From positions 105,052 through 169,051 of the forward strand of contig JBBRYX010000012.1 of NCBI GenBank assembly GCA_038237225.1: a DNA stretch of 64,000 bases. Direction: 5' to 3'. The notes beneath the pieces were generated by a model. It ran no database searches. It saw nothing but the letters and a program-made list of their open reading frames with translations, and had not been told where the DNA came from. Made by a program: the position numbers and the translations under genes. Shown here one piece after another: positions 9,263-18,107 of this stretch. Position 1 is the stretch's first letter; every line of letters starts with the position of its first letter. Source of the stretch: DASVUC01 sp038237225 (GTDB taxonomy: Bacteria; Planctomycetota; Phycisphaerae; Tepidisphaerales; Tepidisphaeraceae).

Positions 9263-10537
9263 ATGTCCGACCACGGAAATATTTCACGTCGAGGTTTACT
9301 CAAAGGGGCAGCAGTGGCGACCGTCTCGGCGGCAGCGATGTCCGCCCTCGGAACCAATTACGCCTGGGCGGCCGGTTCCGACACGATCCGCGTCGGCTTA
9401 ATCGGTTGCGGCGGACGCGGGACCGGTGCCGCCCACGATGCGTGCGCGGGCGCTGAGAACGTCGAAATCATCGCCATGGGCGATGTCTTCCCCGATCGCC
9501 TTGCACAATCCAAAGATCAGATGAAGGACCTTGGGGAGAAGTTCAAGGTAAAAGACGATCATGCCTTCACCGGCTTTGATGCTTATCAAAAGGTGCTTGG
9601 CCTTTCCGAAGTGAACTACGTCATTCTTGCGACGCCTCCAGGGTTTCGTTCCACTCATCTCAAGGCCGCGGTCGAAGCGGGCAAGAACGTGTTCATGGAG
9701 AAGCCCGTCGCCGTGGATCCGACTGAGGTGCGCTCGGTGATCGAATCGGGCGACATGGCGGAGAAAAAAGGCCTTGCCATCGTCACCGGCACCCAGCGCC
9801 GCCACCAGGGCGAGTACATCGAAACCATCAAGCGCATTCACGATGGCGCGATCGGCGAAATCGTTTCGGGCAACTGCTACTGGAACCAGGGCAGCCTCTG
9901 GATGCACCCGCGCAAGCCCGAGTGGAGCGACATGGAGTACCAGATCCGCAATTGGATCTACTTCACGTGGATCGGCGGCGATCACATCGTCGAGCAGCAC
10001 GTCCACAACATCGACGTGATCAACTGGGTGATGAACGGCCCACCGGTCAGCGCCTATGGCATGGGCGGTCGACAGGTGCGGACGGATCCTGCGTATGGCC
10101 ACATCTTCGATCACTTCGCGATCGAATACGTCTACGCGAACGGCGCGCGGGTCACCAGCATGTGCCGCCAACAAGACGGCACCGACGCCCGCGTCGCGGA
10201 ACACGTCGTCGGAACCAAAGGCACCAGCAACTGCGCGAACTACATTAAGGGCGCTGAAGAATGGAAGTACAAGAAGGGCAGCGAACTTGGCCCCTACCAG
10301 CAGGAACATGCGGATCTGATCGCCAGCATCCGCGAAGGCAAGCCGCTGAATGAAGCCAAGCGCATTGCCGAAAGCACGCTGACGGCCATCATGGGGCGCA
10401 TGAGCGCCTACTCCGGCAAGCTGGTGACTTGGGAACAGGCGATGAAGTCGGAGATGAGCTTGATGCCCGCGAAGATCGAACTTGGCCCGATTCCGGTTGC
10501 ACCGGTTGCCATGCCCGGAAAAGACAAAGTCGCGTAA
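9263..10537 (+). CDS. Gfo/Idh/MocA-family oxidoreductase with Tat signal
   Basis: This is a 424-residue NAD(P)-dependent sugar oxidoreductase. The N-terminus carries a twin-arginine signal (SRRGLLKG, residues 8-15) followed by an Ala-rich hydrophobic stretch ending in WAA, so the protein should be exported folded with its cofactor. The Rossmann motif is GLIGCGGRGTG near residues 45-55, and EKPVAVDP is the conserved segment with the catalytic-site lysine. GDHIVEQHVHNIDV carries the conserved histidines of the substrate domain. The start has AAAGGA seven bases upstream. A close paralog is at 20823. In planctomycetes this family often acts on the 3-hydroxyl of sugars or on inositols; the substrate here is unknown. 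Confidence 0.88.
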   Translation: MSDHGNISRRGLLKGAAVATVSAAAMSALGTNYAWAAGSDTIRVGLIGCGGRGTGAAHDACAGAENVEIIAMGDVFPDRLAQSKDQMKDLGEKFKVKDDHAFTGFDAYQKVLGLSEVNYVILATPPGFRSTHLKAAVEAGKNVFMEKPVAVDPTEVRSVIESGDMAEKKGLAIVTGTQRRHQGEYIETIKRIHDGAIGEIVSGNCYWNQGSLWMHPRKPEWSDMEYQIRNWIYFTWIGGDHIVEQHVHNIDVINWVMNGPPVSAYGMGGRQVRTDPAYGHIFDHFAIEYVYANGARVTSMCRQQDGTDARVAEHVVGTKGTSNCANYIKGAEEWKYKKGSELGPYQQEHADLIASIREGKPLNEAKRIAESTLTAIMGRMSAYSGKLVTWEQAMKSEMSLMPAKIELGPIPVAPVAMPGKDKVA

Positions 10538-10565
10538 TCAGCAAAATTGCCCTGGAGAAACCAAA

Positions 10566-10600
10566 GCCCATGGAGTTAACCTCCGTGGGCATTCTTTTTT
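10566..10600 (+). terminator. Intrinsic terminator after the Tat oxidoreductase
   Basis: GCCCATGGAG (10566-10575) pairs with CTCCGTGGGC (10581-10590) around a 5-base loop, with one G-T pair, followed by ATTCTTTTTT. The T run ends inside the stop codon of the convergent ruvB. Confidence 0.85.
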
Positions 10601-11699
10601 ACCGCTCGCCGCGGGGTTTTCGCTCGTCTTTGCTGTCCGCCTTCGCTTCGTCCGGCGGCGGTGCGAAGAGGGTTTCGTCTTCGACGGGGATCTTCGGCGG
10701 CGTCCACTTCGCGCCGAGATGCTCGTACGCAAGCTTCGTTGCGCGCCGCCCCTGCCGGGTGCGGATGACCATCGCCGTCTGCAACAGGTACGGTTCGATG
10801 ACGTCTTCCAGCGTATCGCGCTCCTCGCCCATGGTGGCGGCAATCGCATCAACCCCCGCGGGACCGCCGTCATAAACCTCAATCAGTGTCCGCAGGAAAT
10901 TCCGATCCTGCTCGTCCAAACCCAGCCCATCGATTCCTTCGAGCTCCAGCCCTTTGCGGGTGACTTCAAGATTGATCTTCCCGTTCGCCTCGACCGAAGC
11001 GTAATCGCGAACGCGGCGAAGAAGCCGGTTGGCAACCCGCGGTGTGCCGCGGCTGCGGCGCGACAGTTCCGCCAGCGCATCCACCTGCGATTCCACCTTC
11101 AACAGCTTCACGTTCTGCCGAAGAATCTCTTGAATCTGCTCCGGCGAATAAAACTCCAGATGCTCGACAAGCCCGAACCGGCTGCGCATCGCGCCGGTCA
11201 GCAGGCCGATGCGCGTGGTCGCTCCGATGAGCGTAAAGGGCTTGATCTCGATGCTGAAAACGCGAGCGTGCAGGCCGGCTTCGTTGGTCAAATCGATCTT
11301 GAAATCCTCCATCGCCGAATACAGACACTCTTCAACAACCACGGGAAGCCGGTGAATCTCGTCGATGAACAGCACATCCCGCGGCTGAAGGCTGTTGAGA
11401 ATCCCGCTGAGGTCCGCGCCGCGCGTCAGCGCCGGACCGTTGGTGACATGAACCTTCGAGCCCATCTCATTCGCAACGACGTGCGCAAGCGTCGTCTTGC
11501 CAAGCCCCGGCGGACCGTGCAGAAGAATATGCTCAACCGTCTCCTTGCGCCGGCGCGCGGCTTCCACCGCGATCTTGAGCTTCCGGATCAGCGAAGTCTG
11601 GCCGATGTACTGCTCGAAACGCTCGGGGCGGAGCGACAGCGCGGCCGTGAGCTCTTCGCCTTCCTGCATCTGCGGGGAAATGAGTCGCTCGATCGCCAT
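10599..11699 (-). CDS. ruvB: Holliday junction branch migration helicase RuvB
   Basis: RuvB is the AAA+ motor that drives branch migration of Holliday junctions with RuvA. The 366-residue protein has the N-terminal LRPERFEQYIGQ motif, Walker A GPPGLGKTTLAH, Walker B LFIDEIHRL, sensor-1 IGATTRIG and the arginine finger region SRFG. The C-terminal winged helix contains GLDEQDRNFLRTLIE, and RGR near the end reads RQGRRATKLAYEH. The family length is about 340-350; the extra 20 residues are a charged C-terminal tail. It is the last gene of a ruvC-ruvA-ruvB run on the minus strand, 29 bases after ruvA. Confidence 0.97.
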   Translation of the reverse strand: MAIERLISPQMQEGEELTAALSLRPERFEQYIGQTSLIRKLKIAVEAARRRKETVEHILLHGPPGLGKTTLAHVVANEMGSKVHVTNGPALTRGADLSGILNSLQPRDVLFIDEIHRLPVVVEECLYSAMEDFKIDLTNEAGLHARVFSIEIKPFTLIGATTRIGLLTGAMRSRFGLVEHLEFYSPEQIQEILRQNVKLLKVESQVDALAELSRRSRGTPRVANRLLRRVRDYASVEANGKINLEVTRKGLELEGIDGLGLDEQDRNFLRTLIEVYDGGPAGVDAIAATMGEERDTLEDVIEPYLLQTAMVIRTRQGRRATKLAYEHLGAKWTPPKIPVEDETLFAPPPDEAKADSKDERKPRGER

Positions 11700-11728
11700 T
11701 CGTGAACCTCATACGCCTGTCAAAAATG

Positions 11729-12358
11729 CTATATGCGCTGGGAGTACAGCTTGAGCATTTCAGGGATTAACTGGTCGGCCGAGCGAGCCTCCGGCCTAGC
11801 CTGCTTGGCGCGGTTCAGCAGGGTCTCGGCTTCGGAACGGCGCAGTCCCATCTGAGGGCTGGTGAGCACCGCAATCGCCGCTTCGTCCTCGCTGTTGCGC
11901 TCCGGCGCTGCTTGTCGCGGTGACGCCAGGCCCATGAACGCGCCGACCTTTCCGGACAGTTCGGCGATTATCAGCTCCGCCGTCCGCTTGCCGATTCCCT
12001 TGAGGCTGGACAGGAAGCGCGTGTTCTTGTTTTCGATCGCGTCGGCGATCTCACCCACCGGCGCCGTCAGCGCGCGCAGGGCGGTCTTCGGACCGATCCC
12101 TTTCACGGTGATGAACTTTTCGAAAAAGCGCTTGTCGTCAAGCCGAAGAAATCCGATCAGCCGCGGTTCGAGGCTGCCGCCGCTGGAATCCCCCTGGAAG
12201 TAAAGCACCGTGTGGAAGGTGACCTCTTCTCCCATGCTTGCCTGAAGTTCGCCCACATCGCTGGCCGCCACGAGAAGCTCGCAAATCACCGGCCCGATCT
12301 GAAGGTGAGCGCGGTCCTCGTCCACCCGCCGCAGTTCTCCGGTCAAGGATGAAATCAT
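11729..12358 (-). CDS. ruvA: Holliday junction DNA-binding protein RuvA
   Basis: RuvA is the tetrameric protein that holds the four-way junction and loads RuvB. The 209-residue protein has the N-terminal OB fold (MISSLTGELRRVD). The two helix-hairpin-helix motifs are FITVKGIGPKTALRAL and LSSLKGIGKRTAELI. A short acidic linker follows, and then the C-terminal three-helix domain (EAETLLNRAKQARPEA) that contacts RuvB. It lies between ruvC (45 bases upstream) and ruvB, the usual resolvasome operon order. Confidence 0.96.
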   Translation of the reverse strand: MISSLTGELRRVDEDRAHLQIGPVICELLVAASDVGELQASMGEEVTFHTVLYFQGDSSGGSLEPRLIGFLRLDDKRFFEKFITVKGIGPKTALRALTAPVGEIADAIENKNTRFLSSLKGIGKRTAELIIAELSGKVGAFMGLASPRQAAPERNSEDEAAIAVLTSPQMGLRRSEAETLLNRAKQARPEARSADQLIPEMLKLYSQRI

Positions 12359-12403
12359 CGTTCGCGCCTCATGCCTGTCTCGTCATCGCATTGTAGACTT
12401 TCG

Positions 12404-12928
12404 TTAGGGAGAGGTCTTGGCAACGCGACGGACCTCCCGCTTCGGTCTCGCCGGCTCGTCAAGGTATCGCCCGCAGCACAGCGCCACCGCCAGCGCATCG
12501 GCAACATCGGGAGGCTCCGGGAGGCTCGGCAGCCGCCATTGCGCCTGGATCGCCCGCTGCATTTGCACTTTGCCGGCGTGACCGTGTCCGGTTAGCGACT
12601 GCTTAATCCGATTGGCCGCAAATTCCTCGATTCGCACGCCCAGACGACACGCCACCAGCAAAATGACACCGCGCGCATGGCCCATCAAAATCGCCGTGCG
12701 CGGATGCGCATAATGGGAATATACCTGTTCAATCGAGCACACCTCCGGCCGATGCTCGGTAAAAAGCTGCGCGAGCGCCCGCTCGAGTTCGACCAGCCGT
12801 TCCGCGATTGGAGTCTTCGCTCTAAGCCGAATCACCCCGGCATCGATGAGCTTCGGACGCTGCGGATCGTAGTCGATCACACCATAACCGGTGAGTTGAA
12901 GTCCGGGATCGATTCCGAGGATGCGCAA
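12404..12928 (-). CDS. ruvC: Crossover junction endodeoxyribonuclease RuvC
   Basis: RuvC resolves Holliday junctions by paired nicks. The 174-residue protein starts MRILGIDPGLQLTGYGV, with the first catalytic aspartate at residue 7. SIEQVYSHYAHPRTAILMG carries the catalytic Glu, and PPDVADALAVALC carries the last two acidic residues. These are the four expected metal ligands. It is the first gene of the ruvCAB set; the 316 bases upstream toward cysS contain a MITE-like repeat. Confidence 0.96.
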   Translation of the reverse strand: MRILGIDPGLQLTGYGVIDYDPQRPKLIDAGVIRLRAKTPIAERLVELERALAQLFTEHRPEVCSIEQVYSHYAHPRTAILMGHARGVILLVACRLGVRIEEFAANRIKQSLTGHGHAGKVQMQRAIQAQWRLPSLPEPPDVADALAVALCCGRYLDEPARPKREVRRVAKTSP

Positions 12929-13011
12929 GGGGAAGCTCCAAACGGATAAATTCCAAGCTCCAAATAAAGGGAATTGGAGTCAAAAACAAGAACAAAGCAG
13001 AAGCGCCGTCA

Positions 13012-13197
13012 CTGGGTGTAACTCAAGTTTCTGGCATATGCTGCTTTGGCATCGGTGGGGCAGACCTTCTTGTCTGCCTAAAATGGATGTACTCATCCAT
13101 CCGAATTTCGCCTCAATGGGTACATCGAGTCGAGGCAGACAAGAAGGTCTGCCCCACCGTTCTCTGACGAAGAGTGCCAATAAGCGCAGTTACACCC
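13012..13197. mobile_element. MITE-like palindromic element, copy 1
   Basis: The element begins GGGTGTAACTCAAG (13014) and ends with its approximate inverse GCAGTTACACCC (13197). Inside is a nested palindrome in which GGTGGGGCAGACCTTCTTG is mirrored by CAAGAAGGTCTGCCCCACC. CCGTCA occurs directly on both sides (13006-13011 and 13198-13203), consistent with a 6-base target duplication. It has no coding capacity. A second copy lies at 40605. It fills most of the ruvC-cysS spacer. Confidence 0.65.
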
Positions 13198-13244
13198 CCG
13201 TCATTTTTTTTGGCACTTGGAACTTTTCCGTTTGGAGCTTTTCT

Positions 13245-14756
13245 CTACTCGCGTCTCCAGACCGTTCCCTCCGGCCGATCCTCCAACGTAATCCCAATCT
13301 CGGTGAGCCCCTTGCGAATGGAATCCGCGATCGCAAAATTCTTTGCCGCTCTCGCCTCCGCCCGAATCTTGATAAACAGCGCCATCAGTTGGTCCGTCAC
13401 CCCCGACTCCGGCGCCTGCTGCTTCTGCAGCTCGGGCCGAAACAGCCCCAGAATCAGCCCCGACTTCTTCAGCGTCTGCATCGCCGCCGTCGCCGCTTCC
13501 ACCAGCTCCGGCTGCTTATTCTGCTCGACGTTATGCCGCTCGATGAGCGCATTGATCTCCCCCGCCAGCTCATGCATCACGCCAATCGCACCGGCGGTGT
13601 TGAAATCATCATCCATCATCTCGAGGAACTTCATTCGCAGACCCAGCACCGCGCGGGCAAACGGTGCGTGTTCCGTATCCAGCAGCTTCCCCGCCGTCCG
13701 ATCCATGTCCGGCGCATCCGCCGCAACCTGCTGCCCATTCGTCACCCGCTTGATCCGTTCCACAAGCCGCTGGAAAACGGAAAGCCCCTTCTTCGCTGCC
13801 ACCACGACTTCATCCGAAAAATCGATCGGGCTGCGATAGTGCGTGTTCAGCAGAAGATAGCGGAGAAGCTCAGCGCCATGATCTTCCACAAACTGGCGCG
13901 GGTCGATCACGTTACCGATGCTCTTCGACTGCTTCTCCATCTTCCATTCGCCGGATGCGCTCTTGGTCTTCATGCGGGTGAGACCGTTGTGCATCCAGAA
14001 CTTCGCGAACGTTTTCCCGCTGGCGGATTCAGACTGCGCCAGCTCGTTTTCGTGATGCGGAAACAGCAGATCCATCCCACCGCCATGGATGTCGAAGGTT
14101 TCGCCGAGATACTTCACGCTCATCGCGGAGCACTCGATATGCCAGCCCGGCCGGCCCGCGCCCCACGGCGAATCCCACGCCGGCTCGCCCGTTTTCGCGG
14201 ATTTCCACAGCGCGAAATCCGCCGGATTTCGCTTGCCCGTGCCTTCCAGCGTGCGAAGCCCCGATTCCTGCTCCTCGACTTTCCGATGCGACAGCCTCCC
14301 ATAATCCGGATCCGATGTGACATCGAACCACACATTCCCCTCGACGGCATAAGCATGGTTCTTCGCGATCAGGCTCTCGCACATCGTGATGATTTCGCCG
14401 ATGTGCTCTGAAGCCTTCGGAAACTTGTCGATCGTATCGACGCCCAGGAGCGCCAGACACTCCATATATTCCCGCGTGTATTTCTCCGCGATCTCCTGCA
14501 CCGAAGCCTTCTCATCGTGCGCCGACTGAATCAGCTTGTCTTCGACATCGGTGATGTTCACCACCCACATCACATCGTATCCCTTGAAGACGAGATAGCG
14601 CTTAATCGCATCAAAGATCACCGGCCCCACCATGTGCCCGATGTGCGGCGACTTGTAAACCGTCGGTCCGCAAAGGTAGATCCCCACCCTCCCCGGACGC
14701 ACCGGCTCAAAAATCTCTTTTTGCTTGCTCAGTGTGTTGTAAACGCGGAGGCTCAT
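13245..14756 (-). CDS. cysS: Cysteinyl-tRNA synthetase
   Basis: This class I synthetase charges tRNA-Cys. The 503-residue protein has the zinc and entry motif LCGPTVYKSPHIGHM, in which HIGH is intact (PHIGHM). GWHIECSAMS carries a zinc cysteine, and HGGGMDLLFPHHENE is diagnostic of CysRS. The second signature, normally KMSKS, reads KQSKS (EKQSKSIGNVIDPRQF), a substitution of the Met. The C-terminal helical domain with DALR-like features is complete. The gene is encoded on the minus strand and followed at its 3' side by the MITE-like repeat. Confidence 0.96.
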   Translation of the reverse strand: MSLRVYNTLSKQKEIFEPVRPGRVGIYLCGPTVYKSPHIGHMVGPVIFDAIKRYLVFKGYDVMWVVNITDVEDKLIQSAHDEKASVQEIAEKYTREYMECLALLGVDTIDKFPKASEHIGEIITMCESLIAKNHAYAVEGNVWFDVTSDPDYGRLSHRKVEEQESGLRTLEGTGKRNPADFALWKSAKTGEPAWDSPWGAGRPGWHIECSAMSVKYLGETFDIHGGGMDLLFPHHENELAQSESASGKTFAKFWMHNGLTRMKTKSASGEWKMEKQSKSIGNVIDPRQFVEDHGAELLRYLLLNTHYRSPIDFSDEVVVAAKKGLSVFQRLVERIKRVTNGQQVAADAPDMDRTAGKLLDTEHAPFARAVLGLRMKFLEMMDDDFNTAGAIGVMHELAGEINALIERHNVEQNKQPELVEAATAAMQTLKKSGLILGLFRPELQKQQAPESGVTDQLMALFIKIRAEARAAKNFAIADSIRKGLTEIGITLEDRPEGTVWRRE

Positions 14757-14810
14757 CGGCTCTTCGATTCAGGGAAATTGCTTCAACCCCCAACGACAAC
14801 GATTGCTCTT

Positions 14811-15284
14811 TTACTGTGACTTCGTAATCAACACAACCGCGTGGGCCGCAATCGCTTCGCCGCGACCGATGGCGTCGCAGCCCTCGTTGGTGCCGGCTTT
14901 AATGTTGATGTCGCATTTCAAAATCGACTTCAGATGCGCCGCCATCTCCAACTTGAACTTCTCAATCTTCGGTCGCTCCGCCATGATTGTGACATCCACG
15001 TTCTCCACCACCCAACCGGCCTGTTCCAGTTCCGCCATCACCTGCACGAGAAACAATGAACTTGCCGCCCCTTTCCACCGAGCATCCGTATCCGGAAAGT
15101 GCTCCCCAATATCCCCCTTTCCCCCCGCCCCCAATATCGCATCGACAATCGCATGAATCACCACATCGCCATCGCTGTGCGCGACAGCGCTCAGGTCCTC
15201 CGCCACGACGACGCCGCCAAGCAAAAGCTTGCCGCCCGATTGCAGCCGGTGAATGTCAAACCCATGGCCAATGCGACAGGTCAT
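14811..15284 (-). CDS. ispF: 2-C-methyl-D-erythritol 2,4-cyclodiphosphate synthase
   Basis: IspF makes the cyclic diphosphate intermediate of the MEP isoprenoid pathway. The 157-residue protein begins MTCRIGHGFDIHRL, containing the zinc ligands Asp and His of the D-x-H motif. AHSDGDVVIHAIVDAILGA carries the third zinc histidine and the substrate loop. GTNEGCDAIGRGEAIAAHAVVL is the conserved C-terminal segment. The start at 15284 overlaps the TGA of the small upstream ORF by ATGA, so it is probably translated by coupling. An open frame extends further upstream but through repeat sequence. Confidence 0.95.
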   Translation of the reverse strand: MTCRIGHGFDIHRLQSGGKLLLGGVVVAEDLSAVAHSDGDVVIHAIVDAILGAGGKGDIGEHFPDTDARWKGAASSLFLVQVMAELEQAGWVVENVDVTIMAERPKIEKFKLEMAAHLKSILKCDINIKAGTNEGCDAIGRGEAIAAHAVVLITKSQ

Positions 15285-15448
15285 ATCTGCTCTTTTGTAA
15301 GGGCGACGCCTGCGTCGCGGTCGCCGCGCAGCGGCCAATCTTCACTAAGTTGTCGCACAACCGCCACAACATCATCGGTTGCATCACCATCCGGATTCTC
15401 GTGCGGGTGACGATGGCGTCGAAAGTCGATTTCAGCGGGGACGGCCAT
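15283..15448 (-). CDS. Small ORF of 55 residues between the sigma-54 regulator and ispF
   Basis: ATG 15448 lies two bases after the stop of the sigma-54 regulator, and its TGA overlaps the ispF start (ATGA), so this frame exactly bridges two genes. The product starts MAVPAEIDFRRHRHPHENP, is acidic in the middle and ends KEQI. The last third is encoded by a half copy of a palindromic repeat (15297-15340; GGGCGACGCCTGCGTCGC) that is complete at 16856 and 50875. The family is unknown. The tight coupling argues that it is translated; the repeat-derived end argues that the sequence may be unconstrained. Confidence 0.45.
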
Positions 15449-15450
15449 GG

Positions 15451-16827
15451 TCACTCCGTCAACTCATACTCCTTAATCTTCCGATACAAAGTCCTTTCCC
15501 CAATCCCGAGGATCTTCGCCGCCTGCTCCCGGTTCCCATGAACCATCTTCAGCGTGTTCTTGATCAGTTCCTTCTCCGCCTGCTCGATCGAGATCCCGAC
15601 GAGGTTATTCATCCCGCCAATCGATTCCGGCCGCGCGGGGCGAATCTCAATCGGCAACTGCTCCACCGTCAGTTCCGTCCCGTTCGCCATCACGATCATG
15701 TTCTCAATGACGTTCTTAAGCTGCCGCACATTCCCCGGCCACGGATAGCTCATCAGAAGCTGCTGCGCTTCCGGCTTGATCCCGCTGATCTCCTTGTTGT
15801 ATCGCTCGCTCGCAAGCTTCATGAAATAATGAATCAAGATCGGGATGTCCTCGCGCCGCTCGCGCAACGGTGCAATCAGAATTGTCGCGCCCTTGATCCG
15901 AAAAAACAGATCTTCGCGAAACTTTTTCTCCGCCACCATCTCGTCAAGATTGCGATTGGTCGCGCTGATCAGCCGAACGTCCACTCGGATCGGCTCATTC
16001 GATCCCAGGCGGACCACCTCGCCATTTTCCAAAACCCGCAGCAGCTTCGCCTGCATCGCCTGCGGCATATCTCCAATCTCATCCATGAACAGCGTCCCAT
16101 CGTCCGCGTGCTCAAACCGCCCCTCCCGCTCCGTCTGCGCGCCGGTGAACGCGCCGCGCACATGGCCGAAAAGCTCGTCCTCCAGAATCGATTCCGACAG
16201 CCCCGCACAGTTCAACGCCACCAACCGCTGCTTGCGTCGCTTTGAATTATTATGGATCGCCCGCGCGACAAGCTCTTTCCCGGTTCCGGATTCGCCCATG
16301 ACCAGGATCGGAATGTCGCTCTGCGCAACCTGCCGCGCCGTCTGCACGACCTTCTGCATCGACTGGCTGGCTGCAATGATTCCCTCGAAACCAACCTGCG
16401 ACAGAACCTGTTCCTGAAGCGCCTGATTCTGCTTCTGAAGCGCCGCCCGCTCGGCAGCCCGATTCACCTGAGCCCGGAAATACTCCAGATCCAGAGGCTT
16501 CTCGATGTAGTCGTAAGCGCCTTCGTTCAACGCCTGCTTGCACGTTGGGATATCCGCGTGAGCCGTCACCAAAATCACCGGCGGCTGGGGATTCTTCCCA
16601 TGCGTCAGATGAAGAACCTCAAGCCCATCCCGCCGCCCATCCATCACGAGATCCGTGACGACCACATCGTATTCCCGCTTCTCAAGCCGTCCCCGCGCCT
16701 CCGGCAGGCTATACGTCACATCGCATCGGTGGCCCAGTCGCGTCAGCGCCTCGCACATCACCTGCGCGTGCTCGCGCTCATCGTCGACGACGAGGATGTT
16801 CGATTTTGTAACTTCAGAATCCGACAT
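15451..16827 (-). CDS. NtrC-family sigma-54-dependent response regulator
   Basis: This transcriptional activator works with sigma-54 RNA polymerase. From the ATG at 16827 (a GTG at 16833 is an alternative) the product has 458 residues. The receiver domain has DDE near the N-terminus, phospho-acceptor Asp about 59 (VVVTDLVMDG) and the KPLD lysine. The AAA+ domain has Walker A GESGTGKE, the sigma-54-contacting loop GAFTGA, Walker B GTLFMDEIGDM, and an arginine finger region FREDLFFRIKG. The C-terminal Fis-type helix-turn-helix reads REQAAKILGIGERTLYRKIKEY. The histidine kinase gene immediately upstream is its likely partner. Confidence 0.93.
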   Translation of the reverse strand: MSDSEVTKSNILVVDDEREHAQVMCEALTRLGHRCDVTYSLPEARGRLEKREYDVVVTDLVMDGRRDGLEVLHLTHGKNPQPPVILVTAHADIPTCKQALNEGAYDYIEKPLDLEYFRAQVNRAAERAALQKQNQALQEQVLSQVGFEGIIAASQSMQKVVQTARQVAQSDIPILVMGESGTGKELVARAIHNNSKRRKQRLVALNCAGLSESILEDELFGHVRGAFTGAQTEREGRFEHADDGTLFMDEIGDMPQAMQAKLLRVLENGEVVRLGSNEPIRVDVRLISATNRNLDEMVAEKKFREDLFFRIKGATILIAPLRERREDIPILIHYFMKLASERYNKEISGIKPEAQQLLMSYPWPGNVRQLKNVIENMIVMANGTELTVEQLPIEIRPARPESIGGMNNLVGISIEQAEKELIKNTLKMVHGNREQAAKILGIGERTLYRKIKEYELTE

Positions 16828-16855
16828 AGCCACGCAATTCTATCCGCTTGCGGCT

Positions 16856-16948
16856 GTAGGGGCGACGCCTGCGTCGCGGTCGCGGCAAAGCCGCGAATCC
16901 TCTGCGATTCCGATGCTGCCCCAACCGCGACGCAGTCGTCGCCCCTAC
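16856..16948. repeat. Palindromic repeat, GGGGCGACG family, between kinase and regulator
   Basis: The ends are inverse copies: GTAGGGGCGACGCCTGCGTC at 16856 against its near-complement closing in GTCGCCCCTAC at 16948. The centre is partly palindromic. It lies between the kinase and regulator genes, and its left end supplies the TAG stop codon of the kinase. Related copies are at 15297 (half) and 50875. Confidence 0.75.
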
Positions 16949-17772
16949 AAACGCAACACAATCGTAAAATCCGTCCCCTTCTCCATCTCGCTCTGCACGC
17001 TGATCGTCCCCCCATGCTCTTCAACAATGCGCTTCGTCATCGCCAGCCCAATCCCCGTCCCCCCGCGCTTGGTCGTGTAGTACGCCAGAAAAATCTTCGG
17101 CAGGGTCTCCGGCGAAATTCCCGCACCCGTGTCGATCACGTCGATGCAAACATGTTCGTCCTCTTTCTTCAGCGAGAGAATCAACTCCCCTCCCGCCGGC
17201 ATGGCCTGCACCGCATTGAGCATCAGGTTGAGCAGCGCCTGCTTGATCAGCTTCGGATCGACATTGGCGACGATCGGAGCGGGCGATTTTTTCAGCCGAA
17301 GCTGCACCCGCTGCACTTGAGCCTGCGGCGAAAAAAAATCCACCAAATCCTCAAACAGCTGGTTCAGCTCGACCGGCTTGCGATCCAGCTCAATCCGTCC
17401 CGCATAACGAAGAAAATCATCCAGGATGTCCCGCAGCCGCGACGTCTCGCGCTGGACAACGCTCAGCCGGTTGATCAGCCGGCTGTAGGCAGGATTCTGC
17501 CGATCGAGATCTTCCTGAAGAAGTGCGAGATTCAGTTGAACCGTGGACAACGGGTTCTTGATCTCATGCGCAAGCCCGCCGGTGAGCGACCCGATCTCGG
17601 CGAGTCGTTCCGCCTGTTGGGTGCGGCGTTCCAGCCGGACGAAGCGTTTGTACGTCCAGACCCCCACCCCTGCCGCGGCAATCGCCGAAACCACAAAACC
17701 CGCGACCAATCCCCAGAAGAAAGGCATGGTCGCGAGAAGGTAAAACCTTGTGACGAAAAGTGCAAAAGCCAT
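16945..17772 (-). CDS. Sensor histidine kinase
   Basis: This 275-residue two-component sensor probably phosphorylates the adjacent NtrC-like regulator. The N-terminus has two hydrophobic stretches (residues about 5-15 and 19-38) forming a membrane anchor with almost no periplasmic sensor. The phospho-accepting H-box is GGLAHEIKNPLS, as in NtrB/AtoS-type kinases. N-box NLMLNAVQAMP, G1 DTGAGI, F-box YYTTK and G2 GGTGIGLAM are all present. With so small an extracytoplasmic part, the signal is likely cytoplasmic, membrane-borne or delivered by a partner. The stop codon lies in a palindromic repeat. Confidence 0.92.
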   Translation of the reverse strand: MAFALFVTRFYLLATMPFFWGLVAGFVVSAIAAAGVGVWTYKRFVRLERRTQQAERLAEIGSLTGGLAHEIKNPLSTVQLNLALLQEDLDRQNPAYSRLINRLSVVQRETSRLRDILDDFLRYAGRIELDRKPVELNQLFEDLVDFFSPQAQVQRVQLRLKKSPAPIVANVDPKLIKQALLNLMLNAVQAMPAGGELILSLKKEDEHVCIDVIDTGAGISPETLPKIFLAYYTTKRGGTGIGLAMTKRIVEEHGGTISVQSEMEKGTDFTIVLRL

Positions 17773-17870
17773 TAAACCCGGCGAGAAATAAGCGCAGCGC
17801 CAGCGGTAGGATATTTCCCCGCTCCAGGCGGGCGCGTTCGCGCCGGCTCATGAGACGCAAAGCAACCCGA

Positions 17871-18107
17871 TTAAGCAGGCTGCGCGTCCACGCCGCCCCG
17901 GGCCGCCGCCACGCGTTTCACGTGCTGCGCCAGAAGGCCCTTTTCGCCTTTGATTTCATCGAAATTGACACTTTCTCCGTCCTTAAGAGAACGGAATCCG
18001 TCGCCTTCGATACTGCTGAAATGAACAAACACGTCCTTACCATCGGGGTTCAGAATGAATCCGTAACCCTTTTTGGAATCGAACCACTTCACGTTGCCAA
18101 TGGGCAT
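17871..18107 (-). CDS. Cold-shock domain protein
   Basis: This 78-residue protein binds single-stranded nucleic acid through a CSD beta-barrel. MPIGNVKWFDSKKGYGFI contains RNP1 (KGYGFI), and DVFVHFSSIEGDGFRSL contains RNP2 (VFVHFS). The tail after residue 68 (AAARGGVDAQPA) is an extension. The start at 18107 follows GGGAG at the proper distance. A second, clearly related gene is at 50549. Upstream is a 320-base divergent spacer shared with a response regulator gene, likely containing a long 5' leader typical of cold-shock genes. Confidence 0.93.
   Translation of the reverse strand: MPIGNVKWFDSKKGYGFILNPDGKDVFVHFSSIEGDGFRSLKDGESVNFDEIKGEKGLLAQHVKRVAAARGGVDAQPA

Noticed and set aside
12921..17775. 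Large plus-strand frames opposite cysS, the sigma-54 regulator and the kinase
   Set aside because: All overlap confident minus-strand genes and show only biased Arg/Pro/His sequence.
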